A DNA stretch of 64,000 nucleotides from Fagopyrum homotropicum. Lineage: Eukaryota > Streptophyta > Magnoliopsida > Caryophyllales > Polygonaceae. The notes under the pieces are model-generated. The model searched no databases. It saw nothing but the letters and a program-made list of their open reading frames with translations, and was not told where the DNA came from. The DNA is taken from the NCBI GenBank assembly GCA_033239125.1, contig BSWB01000001.1, positions 24,207,501 through 24,271,500 of the forward strand, read 5' to 3'. A program made the position numbers and the translations under genes. Shown here in pieces: positions 47,591 to 58,317 of the stretch. The stretch's first letter is position 1. Each line of letters opens with the position of its first letter.

Positions 47591-48030
47591 TGAGATATGA
47601 GGATATCTAATTTATGCGGTATAGAGATCGAATTCTAGATTTTGAGGGGAGTTCGTTGTTTCTACGTACAGAGGCACGATCCAGGTTGATGACATTATCG
47701 AGCCATACATGTCATATAGGGTTCTGTGACAGTTCGGATTTGTGCAAACGTCCCACTACAAAGGATCATCCCATGTCTTGAGGTTTGTCCGGCTTATGAC
47801 AATAATTGGTACAAGTTCCGGTTTAGTTCCTCAGAGAATAGTTGGGCTAGTAGATATCATGCCACGAGCAAAGTATCACTACATGGTAAGGTTCCAGGTC
47901 TTGATCCGTGAACTATATCGGAGAACTACATGTCTTGGTTCAGTGAGCGGGTCACCCGTTCGTACTACCCGGCTCCGCTTTACAAATTCCACCACCGGAT
48001 CCCCTCCTCTAGTTCTAGTGTGTTTATTAG
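47591..48030 (+). pseudogene. right part of the split plant-mobile-domain-like gene relic
   Basis: Bases 47680-47790 read QVDDIIEPYMSYRVL then a stop then QFGFVQTSHYKGSS, which has the layout of the PMD block in which a conserved RVLRQFG-type phrase precedes QT. After a frame change, 47908-47990 reads ENYMSWFSERVTRSYYPAPLYKFHH, the position where PMD proteins carry a YMxWF motif. Together with the left part at 37.0-38.2 kb this makes a single relic interrupted by the 9.4-kb retroelement. Confidence 0.5.
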
Positions 48031-51000
48031 TTTTCGTCGTTTATACAAGATAAATATCTAAATAAGTATTAACAAATGTATGTATCATTATAGTGTTTGC
48101 ACATACTCCAAGCACGTATCCGATCTTATTGCCAACGGTGAGCCATGCACGGTATCCGAACTACATGCTCTTTATGACGAGTCTATCGTACATTAGGTTC
48201 ATATTGCGCCGTCTCAGGTTAAGGCATCACATGCTAGACGAGATTGATATCGGTTTAGTTAGGAGTATCCTGGATTGGTTTGACTTTGTGTATTTCGGTT
48301 TGATTTTATGTATATTGGTTTGACACATATGCAAATGAACAAAATATCAACACTTGACAAAATAACGACACAATCAATGGTTAGTTATAAAACAAGAACA
48401 ACACAGAACAAAAGAATCCACATATTACACTTAATCATAAAATATGAATAAGACATAACAAAAGGAATATTACACATATTATACCTAGTTTATCAATATG
48501 ATTGTTTTTTAGTACACTCCAGGAGCCGGAGGTCATCGTGTTGCTTAAACCTATCACGAAAAGGAATGCCTCATCCATCCACACTTGAAGCATGATGAAG
48601 TTTCCACGGAATTGACAAACCCGGTAAGGGAAAATCTAGTTTGGTCCAAGTTATTAAAGAGAACTAACTTAGTCATTACACTTAGTAATTGTAGGAGCAT
48701 AAACAAGCTATTAAAGAGAACTAACTTACACCTACAAAATGATTACCACCAACCAATGTTATTGCACAAATCTTTGTTGGTGGTTATTGGTTCTCAATCG
48801 TTGTCATCACAGGTAAACATGTCTCAAGACTCCATCCAAGTATAACCACAACACAACGATAATATGTTGTTGCTGCCAAACCGACAATCGGTTACTTCAC
48901 TCAATTCTCTAGAGGGCAAGGTACATCCCCGGTCTAGATAAAAGACTAAATGACTTCACTAATAGACCATATATAAGACACATGTTGCCATAAAGTAAAT
49001 ATGTTCAAAATGCCCGACACCTTATTCGATGAGGGTCAAAATTAAAATCAATATTGACAAGCACAAATACAGGCAAAGCACCGCTTGCGTATTGACCTTG
49101 TGAAACGCTGCTACGATTCATTTTGCGTTGCCTTAAGCCATTTCTGGTGGATAGATCGAGTCTTGAAGACAAACCGTTTCTTGTAAATGAGGAAGCTGAG
49201 GCCATTCCGTGAGCCACTTCGTTTGAAGCTTGTGCAAGTGGGTTAACGTCGTTGCTTGTATGTCCCTTGTCGTGTTTGGTTGGCTTGTTGTCCTTCTGGG
49301 TATTGCTTTGCCTGCTTTCTCTTGTACGAAAGCAACACCATTCATCGATCAATCCATGTGTATATGACGGTGACAGAAGAAGCACGATGGTGCAGTGGTG
49401 CTCGAAATCTAGAACCGTCATCTCTGACCACTCTAGGCGGAACCAAATTTGGTGGTGTGGTGGTCCTCGGAATCTGGAACCACCATGAATCGATGAATGG
49501 GTGGTTTGTTCTAAATATCAAATTGGGGGTAGAAGCCTTAGGAGTGGAGCTAGGGTTTTGGAAATATATGACGGTTCTGGAATGGTCAGCGTGTATTGCC
49601 TTTTATATTATGTTGTGTTTGAAAAGTAAAAAAAAGTTACATTTACTAAATGAGAAATGTACGAGCCTAGTTAGTAGAGTCAAAATTGAATAAGTTCTAG
49701 TTAACAAATTTACTAAAAATATTATATATAAAAAATTACCTAATATTAATCTTCTTCAACCTAAAAAAAAATGGTTGCTTTATATGTTTTTTTGTCATAT
49801 ATCTTGTTGGTCTATTTGAAATAGTAAATAATTTAATAATGAATTATTAAAAATTGTTTTCAACTAGTTCAATATAATTATCATGCTATGTTAAACATAA
49901 TGTGTAATTAAACAATAAAACATATTTTTATAAAATTTTAAATCAAATGCATAAAGTACAAAAACCATACCAAATTAGTAAATATTTAACGAAGTAATTA
50001 TATGAAAGGAGTACATTTTTGGAAAGCGTCAATAACATGATAAACTATACCACTAATGTGGCCACCAAAATGGCGGGAAATCGATGGTTCCTAAAAGTTT
50101 ACAAATGAGACATAAAGAAAAAGTCAAAAGTCAAATGCTGAATAATTTTGTTTTAGGTCAGCAAAATTAAATAGCGTAAAGATAATGTAAACATACTCCC
50201 TACTCAATGATTAAGGGATCGCATCACAACCTCTCAATGAAATCAATAACAAAACAATATACTCACTTGAAAAAAATTAATTAAATAAATTTATGAATTA
50301 CCCCGTATTCAATTTGAGAAAATTAAAGATTTTTGTACTTTTAAGGAAGGGATATGTGACCCTGAATAAGTTTACCTGGTGAGTTAAAGTGTTAAAAATT
50401 ATTACTTTAATTGTTATTGAATTAAATATTATTTATTCTTATTGGACATGTTTTCAGTTGGTTTTGTTTTTTAACGGGTTAAAAACAATGTGATTTTATT
50501 TGTTTAATGTTTTTAGTGGTATAATTTGAGAATTTTGAATAAAATAATCCTTTTATTTTTTTATAAATATATAAAAATAATTATATTATTTAAAAAAATT
50601 AAAACTTAAAATGATGTGTTTATACACATATTTTTTTAATTATTACTAAAATAAAATTATAATACAATATTTTAAAAAATAAAATTTAGTTACTCATTTT
50701 TAATTGATTAAGTAGATAAATTTTTTATAAACTATTTTAAAAACATTTATTTATAAAATATAATAAAATGGGATGAAAATATTATATTGTTGGTGACTAG
50801 TTAAAAATTGTCACAAAAAAATGTCAAGATTCTAGTCCTTGAAATTTCTAAGGTTATCAAATGTCAAATGAAAATCGATTAAAATAAACAGGTGAACATC
50901 GTTTTTTCAACAATGAATGTTTCTATATTTGTTTATCTATGTGGCGATCGGTTAAAACAAAACCGGTAAACATTCTCTAGACGATCTTCGTGGTAAATAT

Positions 51001-51351
51001 TCGTGATTATTATTGGTTTGATATTGATATTTTCGGTGTATAAATATAAAATCTTAATATGTATTTTAATATATTTTAATTAAGTTCTATATTCAATATT
51101 TTTTAGCTAAGGTAGTTTACCTTTTCCGGTGTAGAACATTTTGTATTTCTAGAACTCTAGAAGATGGGTTATGAAAATTGCCACTAATTTAAGTTATCTT
51201 TACTATTTATTTTCTATTCACCGTTATAAAAGATGATGACTACGAATAAATGTAGAACTGATGAAAGTACTTTTTAATTAATTAATATATTAATATAATT
51301 TATTAAAAATTTGACAAATTTTAAAATCTATGAATGAGGTGTTGTTCCTCT
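48031..51351. other. AT-rich intergenic DNA without a supported gene
   Basis: Short open frames at 49005-49421 (minus) and 49256-49693 (plus) overlap each other and match nothing I recognise. The part 49000-49600 is less AT-rich and could be the 3' flank of the PMD-bearing transposon. 48470-48900 contains a short direct repeat (TTATTAAAGAGAACTAACTTA at about 48651 and 48710). From 49700 to 51350 there is only AT-rich DNA. Confidence 0.5.
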
Positions 51352-51374
51352 AGTACGACTAGAGCTGTCAAAAG

Positions 51375-51760
51375 TTGACCCGACCCGTGAACCCGACCCG
51401 ACGAATCCGAACCCAAACCCGACCTGGCCCCGAAAATTTTGAAAAAAGAGAATACCCGGAACCGACCCGCTTGAACCCGATTTAGCCCGAAGTAATAAAT
51501 GACCCGAAGCAACCCGGCCCGAATGACCCGATTGCCCGAATAACTTGACCCGAAATAACCCGATAGCCCGAAATAACCCGACCCGAGTGACCCGATAGCC
51601 CAAAGTAACCCGACCCGATAGCCCAAAGTAACCCGACCCGAAATAACCCGACCCGAAGTAACCCGACCCGAACCAACCCGGCCCGAAGTAACCCGACCCG
51701 AATGACCCGATAGCCCGACGTAAGCCGACCCGAATTACCCGGTAGCGCGACCCGAATATA
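51375..51760. repeat. left subterminal array of CCCGA units
   Basis: Irregular array of 6-15-bp units built from CCCGA, CCCGACCCGAA and AATAACCCGA, spread over about 385 bp. It produces long spurious glycine/tyrosine-rich frames on the minus strand. Confidence 0.9.
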
Positions 51761-51916
51761 AAAAGAACGTAAAAATATCCGGATTTCATTAAAATAATTG
51801 AATATCCATACTCCTAAATTTCAAAAATTACATAAATGATTATATATATATATAATCATTTATGTAATTTTTGAAATTTAGCTCCGTGTCGCATATAAAA
51901 AGAACGTAAAAATATC
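51756..51916. repeat. 24-bp direct repeat flanking a perfect 68-bp palindrome
   Basis: Bases 51814-51881 are exactly palindromic (each arm begins CTAAATTTCAAAAATTAC and they meet in a TA run). A 24-bp phrase (ATATAAAAAGAACGTAAAAA plus four more bases) occurs at 51756-51779 and again at 51893-51916, bracketing the palindrome. Confidence 0.93.
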
Positions 51917-52079
51917 AAATTTAATAAAAAGCTAGGTAAATAACATAATCCATATATCCATAATATAACGTTATACTATAAGTTTAATGACATAGTCCAT
52001 ATATCCATAATATAAGCTCTGATAACTTATTTCCTAAACATGTATTGAAGTACTTAAATATTTGTATAGACAAAACTTT

Positions 52080-52600
52080 AATATTTGAACCAAGCGAATC
52101 AATCCGATATCCAGAATTTCAGTTACGGTAAAATTATTTTGAAATCAAACGGATCAAGCTAAAATAATTTTGATCAAACAAATCATCAAAATATGTGCGG
52201 ACAATTATCCGACCAACTAAAATCATTCCGATCAATCATATCACCCAAATATTCAAATCCGATTAAAGTCATTTTCAATCAAAACGATCCGGCTAAAATG
52301 ATTCCGATCAAACAAATCACCCAAAATATGAAAAATATATATGAATCAAATGGATCGGTCAAATTAGATATTTGGATCAAACAAATCAATCAGATATCCA
52401 GATTCGGTTAAAGTCATTTTCAATCAAACAAATTGGGCTAAACTTATTCCAATCAAATGACATATTACATAATACATATTACATAATACATATTGCATAA
52501 TCCATACTATAAGTCGGATGTCCAAATCCAGTTAAATATCATTTCGATAAAATGAATCACCCATATATTTGCGGATAATTATCCAATCAGACTAAAGTCG
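52080..52600 (+). repeat. imperfect ~85-bp tandem repeats inside the hAT element
   Basis: Successive units share AAAGTCATTTTCAATCAAA, GGATC.GGCTAAAAT.ATT, CCGATCAAACAAATCA and CCCAAATAT. At least five diverged units can be followed here; two more lie at 53340-53560, beyond the SINE-like insertions. Confidence 0.7.
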
Positions 52601-52884
52601 TTTTCATATATATACATATTTCATACTATAAATTTTAAGAACATACATTTTAAAGATAAGTTTTTGATTTCCTATATTGTCTATATATACATAAATAAGA
52701 TTATTTTTTTTCCAAAATAATTTAAAAATAAAAATTATTTATCAAAGTGCTTTCGGATTAAAACTATTTCCCATAGTAAGGAGACAATTAGGGTTGGAGT
52801 AGACCCACAGTTTTAAACTACGGTTTTTCAATGAAAACTGTAATTTAAAACTTCGGGTTTGTTAAAAGTTAAAAATATAAGCAA

Positions 52885-52975
52885 GCAAGGTGTAGGTGGT
52901 CTAGTGGTTTGAGTTTCTCTTTTAATGTGAGAGGTCTTGAGTTCAAATATTGGAACTCTCTTATTTGTTTTAGCA
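52885..52975 (+). repeat. tRNA-derived SINE-like sequence 1
   Basis: GGTGGTCTAGTGGTTTGAG resembles an RNA polymerase III A box, and GTCTTGAGTTCAAAT a B box, with tRNA-like spacing of about 35 bp. The rest does not fold into a complete cloverleaf, so this is a SINE-type derivative and not a tRNA gene. It is located inside the hAT element. Confidence 0.6.
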
Positions 52976-53051
52976 ATTGGTATTAACTATTAAAGATATT
53001 ATTTGTATTTTAAATTAAAGATTATTTATCAAAGTTAGCGAGAAATTAACA

Positions 53052-53165
53052 AGAAGGGTGCTTGACCTAGTGGTACAATTCTCATTATGGGTGCAAGAGG
53101 TCCAAACTTTAATTCTTGCAAGTGTGCCCCTCACACCAAACTCTCTTTATCTTTTTTAATTTCCA
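53052..53165 (+). repeat. tRNA-derived SINE-like sequence 2
   Basis: GGTGCTTGACCTAGTGGTAC (A-box-like) and a degenerate B-box region (GGTCCAAACTTTAATTC) are followed by GTGTGCCCCTCACACC and a T-rich tail. The same general design as plant SINEs, in the same orientation and about 170 bp from the first. Confidence 0.6.
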
Positions 53166-53724
53166 ACAAAGTTGCAATTTTAAGTTGCGATGTGAGAAAT
53201 AGTTTTCGTTTTTTTTATTATTTTGGAAAAAATCCACATAAATAAATAATTTATATTATAAGTCTGTAACTATAAGTCTATAATGTATTATATTATAAGT
53301 GTTTATGATGACGTTTTTTTAAGTATTAATTCTTTTTACCGTGTTAGAGATAAGATATGGATCACATGGATCAGTCGTACATCTAGATATTGTTAAAGTC
53401 ATTTTCAATCAAACGGATCAGGCTAAAATTATTCCGATCAAACAAATCACCCAAGTATTTCGCGGGTAATTATCCGAGCCGGCTAAAATTGTTTTCACAT
53501 ACCATATTTCATAATTTGGATCAAACATATCAACAAAATATCCAAGAATTATTAGCCGATTAGGTGAAAAGTGATAAATAGTTACGTTTGAATAAAGTGT
53601 TACTTTCAAATAAAGTGTCAAATCATTTATATTGTGTTTTTCACTAGTTTAAGAAAGTAATAGTTGATTAATATAAAATTAAATTAACGATATAACAGGT
53701 TATTGATCATAATCAAATTAATTG

Positions 53725-54265
53725 ATACCCGATCCAAACCGGTATTAACCTAAACAATTGATACCCGATCTAAACCGACCTAACCCGAAACAAACTGCTA
53801 AAAAGAGAGATTGTTTTTACCCGACCCATTTGAACCCTAACAATTGATACCCGATCCAAACCGACCCGACCCGAAACAAACCGCTAAAAAGAGAGAGACT
53901 GTTTTGAACCGACCCATTTGAACCCGAACAATTGATACCCGATCCAAACCGACCCGACCCGAAACAAACCGCTAAAAGAGAGAGTCTGTTTTGACCCGAC
54001 CTGTTTGAACCCGAGCCTGTTGTGGCCGACCCGAACTAACCCGCCAAACCCGTTTGACACCGTTATCAAGAACCGAGCTAAACCGACCCGTTATGACCCG
54101 AGAACCGAGACTACCCGATAACCCGTTATAACCCGAACGATTGATACCCGGCCCAAACCGACCCGACCCGAAACAAACCGGCTATTAACCAAGCCTTTTT
54201 TGACCCGACCCGTTTCAACCCGAACTTGTTGCGACCCGACCCGAAACCGACCCGTTGGCCCCGTT
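53725..54265. repeat. right subterminal array of CCCGA units
   Basis: Longer-period repeats here: ATTGATACCCGATCCAAACC, GACCCGACCCGAAACAAACC, and GCTAAAAAGAGAGA with GTTTTGACCCGACC recur about four times with a period of 110 bp or less. They then grade into simple CCCGA units at the terminus. Confidence 0.88.
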
Positions 54266-54388
54266 TGACACCTCTAAGTACGCCGATTGTCATAATCGTA
54301 CATCCCTCAATCCAAGAGTAGCGGCCCTACGGGTAAGTTATTTTATTCCTCATCAACATTCGAACTTTTTTTTTTTCTTTTTTTTTTG

Positions 54389-55011
54389 GAAAATTGTCTA
54401 AACAGTATCTCATCTTTCAGGTTGACTAAACTTTAATACCCCGTCGTTTAAACAATTAGAATGGTACCTTTCCTATTGAGGCTTGATCAAATATTAGTAC
54501 TTGAATTACTGTTCACACATTAAATTAAGAGAAAATTGTCTAAACAGTACCTCATCTTTCAGACTGTCTAAACTTTAGTGCCCCGTTTACCTATTGAGGC
54601 TTGATCAAATATTAGTACTTGAATTACTGTTCACACATTAAATTAAGAGAAAATTGTCTAAACAGTACCTCATCTTTCAGACTGACTAAACTTTAGTGCC
54701 CCATCGTTTAAACTATCATAAACGGTACCTCACCTATTGAGCTTGATCAAAGATTAGTACCTAGATTACTATTCACACATTAAATTAACAGATCTATTAA
54801 ATATCTAAGGTAGGTGAACAATTTTGCATGAGGTAGGTGGACAATTTTTCCCCTGATATTTAACACCGATTTGTTTAACTTAACGTGTGAACAGTAATGC
54901 AGATACTAATCTTTGGTTGGACTCAATAGGAGAGGTACCATTCTATAGTTTAAACGATGAGACCCTGAAGTTTAGTTAGCTAAAAGATGGGGTACTGTTT
55001 AGGCAATTTTC
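54389..55011. mobile_element. foldback-type element with triplicated left arm
   Basis: The right arm (54835-55011), reverse-complemented, reads GAAAATTGCCTAAACAGTAC ... and aligns along about 170 bp with the left arm starting GAAAATTGTCTAAACAGTAT at 54389. The left arm is present three times in tandem: 54389-54530, 54531-54648 (about 24 bp shorter) and 54649-54790. Each unit ends ACTATTCACACATTAAATTA or a close variant. There is no coding sequence. Long arms with repeats are characteristic of foldback or Mutator-like non-autonomous elements. Confidence 0.78.
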
Positions 55012-55374
55012 TCTTTCAAGAAAATTAAACAACTCATCAAACACTCTCTTTTGCGAAAACTAAACAACTCATATTCATTCAACTACTCGTATTAACTTCT
55101 TCAAAAATCATGAGGTTTTGGATTTCTGACTAGCTTCTGCAACAACATTGAAGTCGATTCTAGAAGAAAAAACAAAATTCAACTTTTCAAACTGAAAGCA
55201 TAATCAATAATGGAGATCGAAGCAAGTTTGATACTATAAAAACTTTTAATTTAGGGTTTAAAAACCAATATAAGCTTTTGTTCATGTTATATATGTAAGT
55301 ATGGTCAAATATGTGCTGAATGTGTTTTACGTTGTTGACAATAGTTGAATAATTGATTTATGGTTTTATTTACA
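55012..55374. other. short unique-looking spacer
   Basis: No gene or repeat recognised. Confidence 0.5.
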
Positions 55375-55870
55375 ACATAAAACACCTTATTTTGATGTTG
55401 TGCTTTTGATAGAACTTAAACATCTTACTTTGTTGTTGTTGTATTTTTTTTTTACAAAACCTAAACACCTTAATTTGTTGTCATTGATAACACCTAAACA
55501 CCTTAATTTGGTATTTTAGGTGTTGTTAGCAATACCAAAACACCTTATTTTAATGTCGTATTCCTGTTTTGATGACACCTAAATACCTTGTTTTGGAGTG
55601 TTGTTGTTGCCAACACCAAACCACCTTATTTTAGCGTTATGGTGTTGATGACAAAACCTAAACAACTTATTTTGGTATTGTAGTGTTGCTAACAACACCT
55701 TAATTTGATGTTGAGATGATTGACAACATCTAAACACCAAAATAAAGTGTTTGTAGTGTTGATGACAACACTAAAACACCTTATTTTGGTGTCATGGTGT
55801 TGTTCACAACAACTAAACACGTTATTTTGGTGTTTTTTACAGCATCAAAACACCATAATATGGAGTTGTT
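55375..55870. repeat. degenerate minisatellite of ACACCTTATTTTGGTGTTGT-type units
   Basis: About ten diverged units of roughly 45-60 bp, each with AACACCTTA(T/A)TTTG, GTGTTG and GACAACACC(A/T)AAAC. The motif is partly self-complementary (ACACC/GGTGT), so the array can fold into serial hairpins. Confidence 0.8.
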
Positions 55871-57368
55871 AATGTGTCACGTCTCAAATAAGAAAACACA
55901 CATTGCAATTGTACGGTAAATGTAATTGTAGTATATTATATGAATCAAGGTCGTATCCACAAAGACTTTGGTTGTTTGGGTGACAATTGATCTGGGCTCG
56001 TAGGAGGCTATGGGACGGGAATTGAATGATTTAATGGTGATGAATGGAACGATAGGTGAATAGATTAGGTTGAACCCCTATGTTATGACTTGGAACATGA
56101 TAGAGAAGTTAAGACCCTAACGCACAACAAAGAACGATCGTAGAACCTTTCAACTTCATCAAAGGGCAAATGCACATCCACCTATGAACAATGAAGGAGG
56201 CTTGTGATCGATTCAAGACGACACCAAATTGTAGACACAAGCAGAACGACTCAAACAAGTCCAACCTATGGGACAAACGAGACGTCACTCTCTCTCTCTC
56301 TCTCTCCCTCCCTCCCCGTGTTGGAAGAACAAAAACTTGCTAAAAGCAAAGCTGATATTTATGTATTGAATTGGTATCTAAACTTGTGTTGTGGTGGCCT
56401 TATATAGGCACATGCTCAAAAATATGCAACATTGTATGCGCATGGATATCCTGACGTACTTGCATGGCTTGCATGGTTGATCTCCACTTTATGTACTCTC
56501 TTTCTCCTTTGTGCATGTGCATGGGTACATAAGCTTTCATGATCTTCAAGATTTATTATAAGGTAAATCCATCATCTCTTCCTTCCACACATGTACTTGC
56601 ATGGGAAGACAAGCTTCCTTGCATTCGGAAATTTGCTATCTTTCATCTTCAATAAATGGTCTTCAATTCTCCACTAGAGATGATCTTTATTCTTCTTTTA
56701 GGATGATCATTTTTTTTTCATCCAGAAATAGTCTTCATCTCTCTTATGAAAATGGTCTTCATTGCTCTTTTGGAAATGGTTTTTATTTCTCACCTATAAT
56801 GATTTTTATTCTTCCTCTCCTCCTTCTTAGAGTGCTCTTCACTTCTTCCATAGTTAGTTTATGACATTGCATACATTCCAATTGATTGAGGTCTACAAGT
56901 AATACCTAGAACTTTCAACCACTAAACCAAGGCCAATCAAAGGTGATAGTGCTTGTCACTTGATAACACTCATTTTAGCGCCTTTTTCCACCATCATTCT
57001 TATTCACCCCTTTACTCTTTCAGACATAATTGCATGAATTATCGGCATATTTCCTTCCCTTTTGTGTTTCTGAAGATTCACCAATTAGTTTATGACATTG
57101 TGGACATTTCAACATTTGACTTAAATGGAGCTATTTGCGCCAGAATGACCTTATACACGCTAAGGGTCAATTGTGACCCACATGGCCGACCCAATGAGCC
57201 TTGTTTGTCCGGCCCATGACATTCACATGATCACTAGTCAAGAGAAAACATTTCACAAAGATTAGTTAGACAAACCGATTGATTGAGCCCAACCAGGCCG
57301 ATCGACTAGTCCCACAACCTTGTTCTTCGACGTCTATCTTCTATTCCCTTATCCCTTTTACTTTGAAC
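55871..57368. other. repeat-rich intergenic DNA, no supported gene
   Basis: The left edge 55890-55970 carries the TGTACGGTAAATGTAATTGTAG and GGTCGTATCCAC phrases also seen in style at 28.0 kb. A (TC)n tract is at 56286-56311. An imperfect ~30-bp minisatellite at 56630-56830 repeats TCTTCATT(G/C)TC(T)TTTTGGAAATGGT-like units. It gives an 87-codon frame from 56601 with a repeated NGLH.S pattern that I regard as fortuitous. Confidence 0.5.
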
Positions 57369-57373
57369 TATCT

Positions 57374-57896
57374 TGATACGCCCCCGGATGGCATCGCCAT
57401 CCGTGTTTCCGGCTAGAAAGAGCCGCACATTTTGAAGACAATTATAATTATTCGGCTATTTAATAATAAGTCTTTTTATATTCGGAACTTTAATTCCGGA
57501 ACTTAATTCCGTGAATTAAATTCCGACCTTTCATATTTTAGGCTTTTCATATTCGGAACTTAATTCCGATTTTAATTCCGTCATTTAAGTTGAACTCTTT
57601 GTATGGCCTCCATTCACTATATAAGGATGGCTTGACTCATTTGTAATTCATGTCTAAGTTGAATACTAAGTATTGAGAAGGAAAACCCTCTTACTTAGTT
57701 TAGGCATCACTTCTTCCACCCTCTAAATATTCTATCTTGGATCTAGTCTTTGATCCAAGCCTTCAAATTCGAGGATCCTTTTGAAGGATCAACCAAACGC
57801 TTCCGCCACCCAAATTCTAAGTTAGATCCAATTTGAACGATCAAGAAGAAGTAGTTGAAGTTTCTCCTCGATCTAGATCGCCCCGTATTTCTATCA
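57374..57896 (+). repeat. 5' LTR of the compact retroelement
   Basis: Begins TGATACGCCCCCGGATGGCA and ends GTATTTCTATCA. A short palindrome (GATGGCATCGCCATC) lies near the start, AATTCCG words are repeated in U3 (57480-57585), a TATA box (ACTATATAAG) is at 57617-57626, and a stem-loop (ACTAAGTA/TACTTAGT arms) is at 57664-57699 in the presumed R region. Confidence 0.93.
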
Positions 57897-57897
57897 T

Positions 57898-57909
57898 TGG
57901 TATCAGAGC
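57898..57909 (+). promoter_or_regulatory. primer-binding site 1, Met-tRNA type
   Basis: TGGTATCAGAGC, one base after the LTR end; a perfect 12-base match to the standard plant initiator-Met primer site. Confidence 0.92.
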
Positions 57910-57963
57910 TCGGGATCGAGGTCAAATTCTTTACTTGTGTTCTTGATTGTTCATCAATTTTTT

Positions 57964-58317
57964 TTCGGAACTTAATTCCATGAATTAAATTCCGACCTTT
58001 CATATTTTAGGCTTTTCGTTTACCAAAACTTAATTCTGGCTTTTAATTCCGTCATTTATGTTTTGACTCTTTGTATGGCCTCCATCCGCTATATAAGGAT
58101 GGCTTGACTCGTTTGTAAGACATGTCTAAGTTGAATCTAAGTATTGAGAAGGAAAACCCTCTTACTTAGTTTAGGCATCACCTCTTCTTCCATTCCCTTA
58201 AAGTTCTATCTTGGATCTAGTCTTTCTATAGTGGATCCAACTTGAACGATCAAGAAGAAGTAGTTGAAGTTTCTCCTCGATCTAGATCCCCCGTGTTTCT
58301 ATCATTGGTATCAGAGC
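57964..58317 (+). repeat. truncated internal LTR copy with second primer-binding site
   Basis: From 57964 to 58304 the sequence repeats the LTR from roughly its base 120 to its end, with an internal gap (the GAGGATCCTTTTGAAGGATC part is missing). It runs straight into TGGTATCAGAGC (58306-58317) and the same leader (CGGGATCGAGGTCAA...). It has diverged more from both LTRs than they have from each other. Retroviral-type template switching during an earlier replication cycle would create this. Confidence 0.9.

Larger units (their letters stand above)
51360..54276. mobile_element. non-autonomous hAT transposon, 2.9 kb, with CCCGA-repeat ends
   Basis: Ends TAGAGCTGTCAAAAG (left) and TAGAGGTGTCAAACG (reverse complement of the right end), flanked by an 8-bp target duplication with 7 of 8 matches: AGTACGAC at 51352-51359 and AGTACGCC at 54277-54284. 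Both subterminal zones consist of dozens of ACCCGACCCGAA/AACCCGA units (51375-51760 and 53725-54265). The interior has no transposase; it holds imperfect ~85-bp repeats, a perfect palindrome, and two tRNA-derived SINE-like insertions. End sequences of the TAGAGGTGTCAAA type with GGGTCGGGT-like arrays are known for plant hAT families. Confidence 0.85.

Noticed and set aside
49005..49693. Overlapping frames of 138 and 145 codons on opposite strands
   Set aside because: They overlap each other, lack recognisable domains and splice structure, and lie downstream of a PMD relic; neither can be supported as a gene.
51328..51789. Minus-strand frames of 100-153 codons with GYFGLSG/GSGYFG repeats resembling a glycine-rich protein
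   Set aside because: They are translations of the CCCGA subterminal array of the hAT element and occur in several frames at once.
52885..52975. Possible tRNA gene
   Set aside because: Only the A and B box regions resemble a tRNA; acceptor and anticodon stems do not pair, so I call it SINE-like.
54389..54790. CRISPR-like array of repeats
   Set aside because: Three long units without unique spacers, matched by an inverted arm: a foldback transposon. No CRISPR array is expected in a plant nuclear genome and none was seen elsewhere.
56601..56864. 87-codon frame starting with ATG and containing a repeated NGLH.S motif
   Set aside because: The repeat is a ~30-bp DNA minisatellite and the frame has no known homology or gene context.
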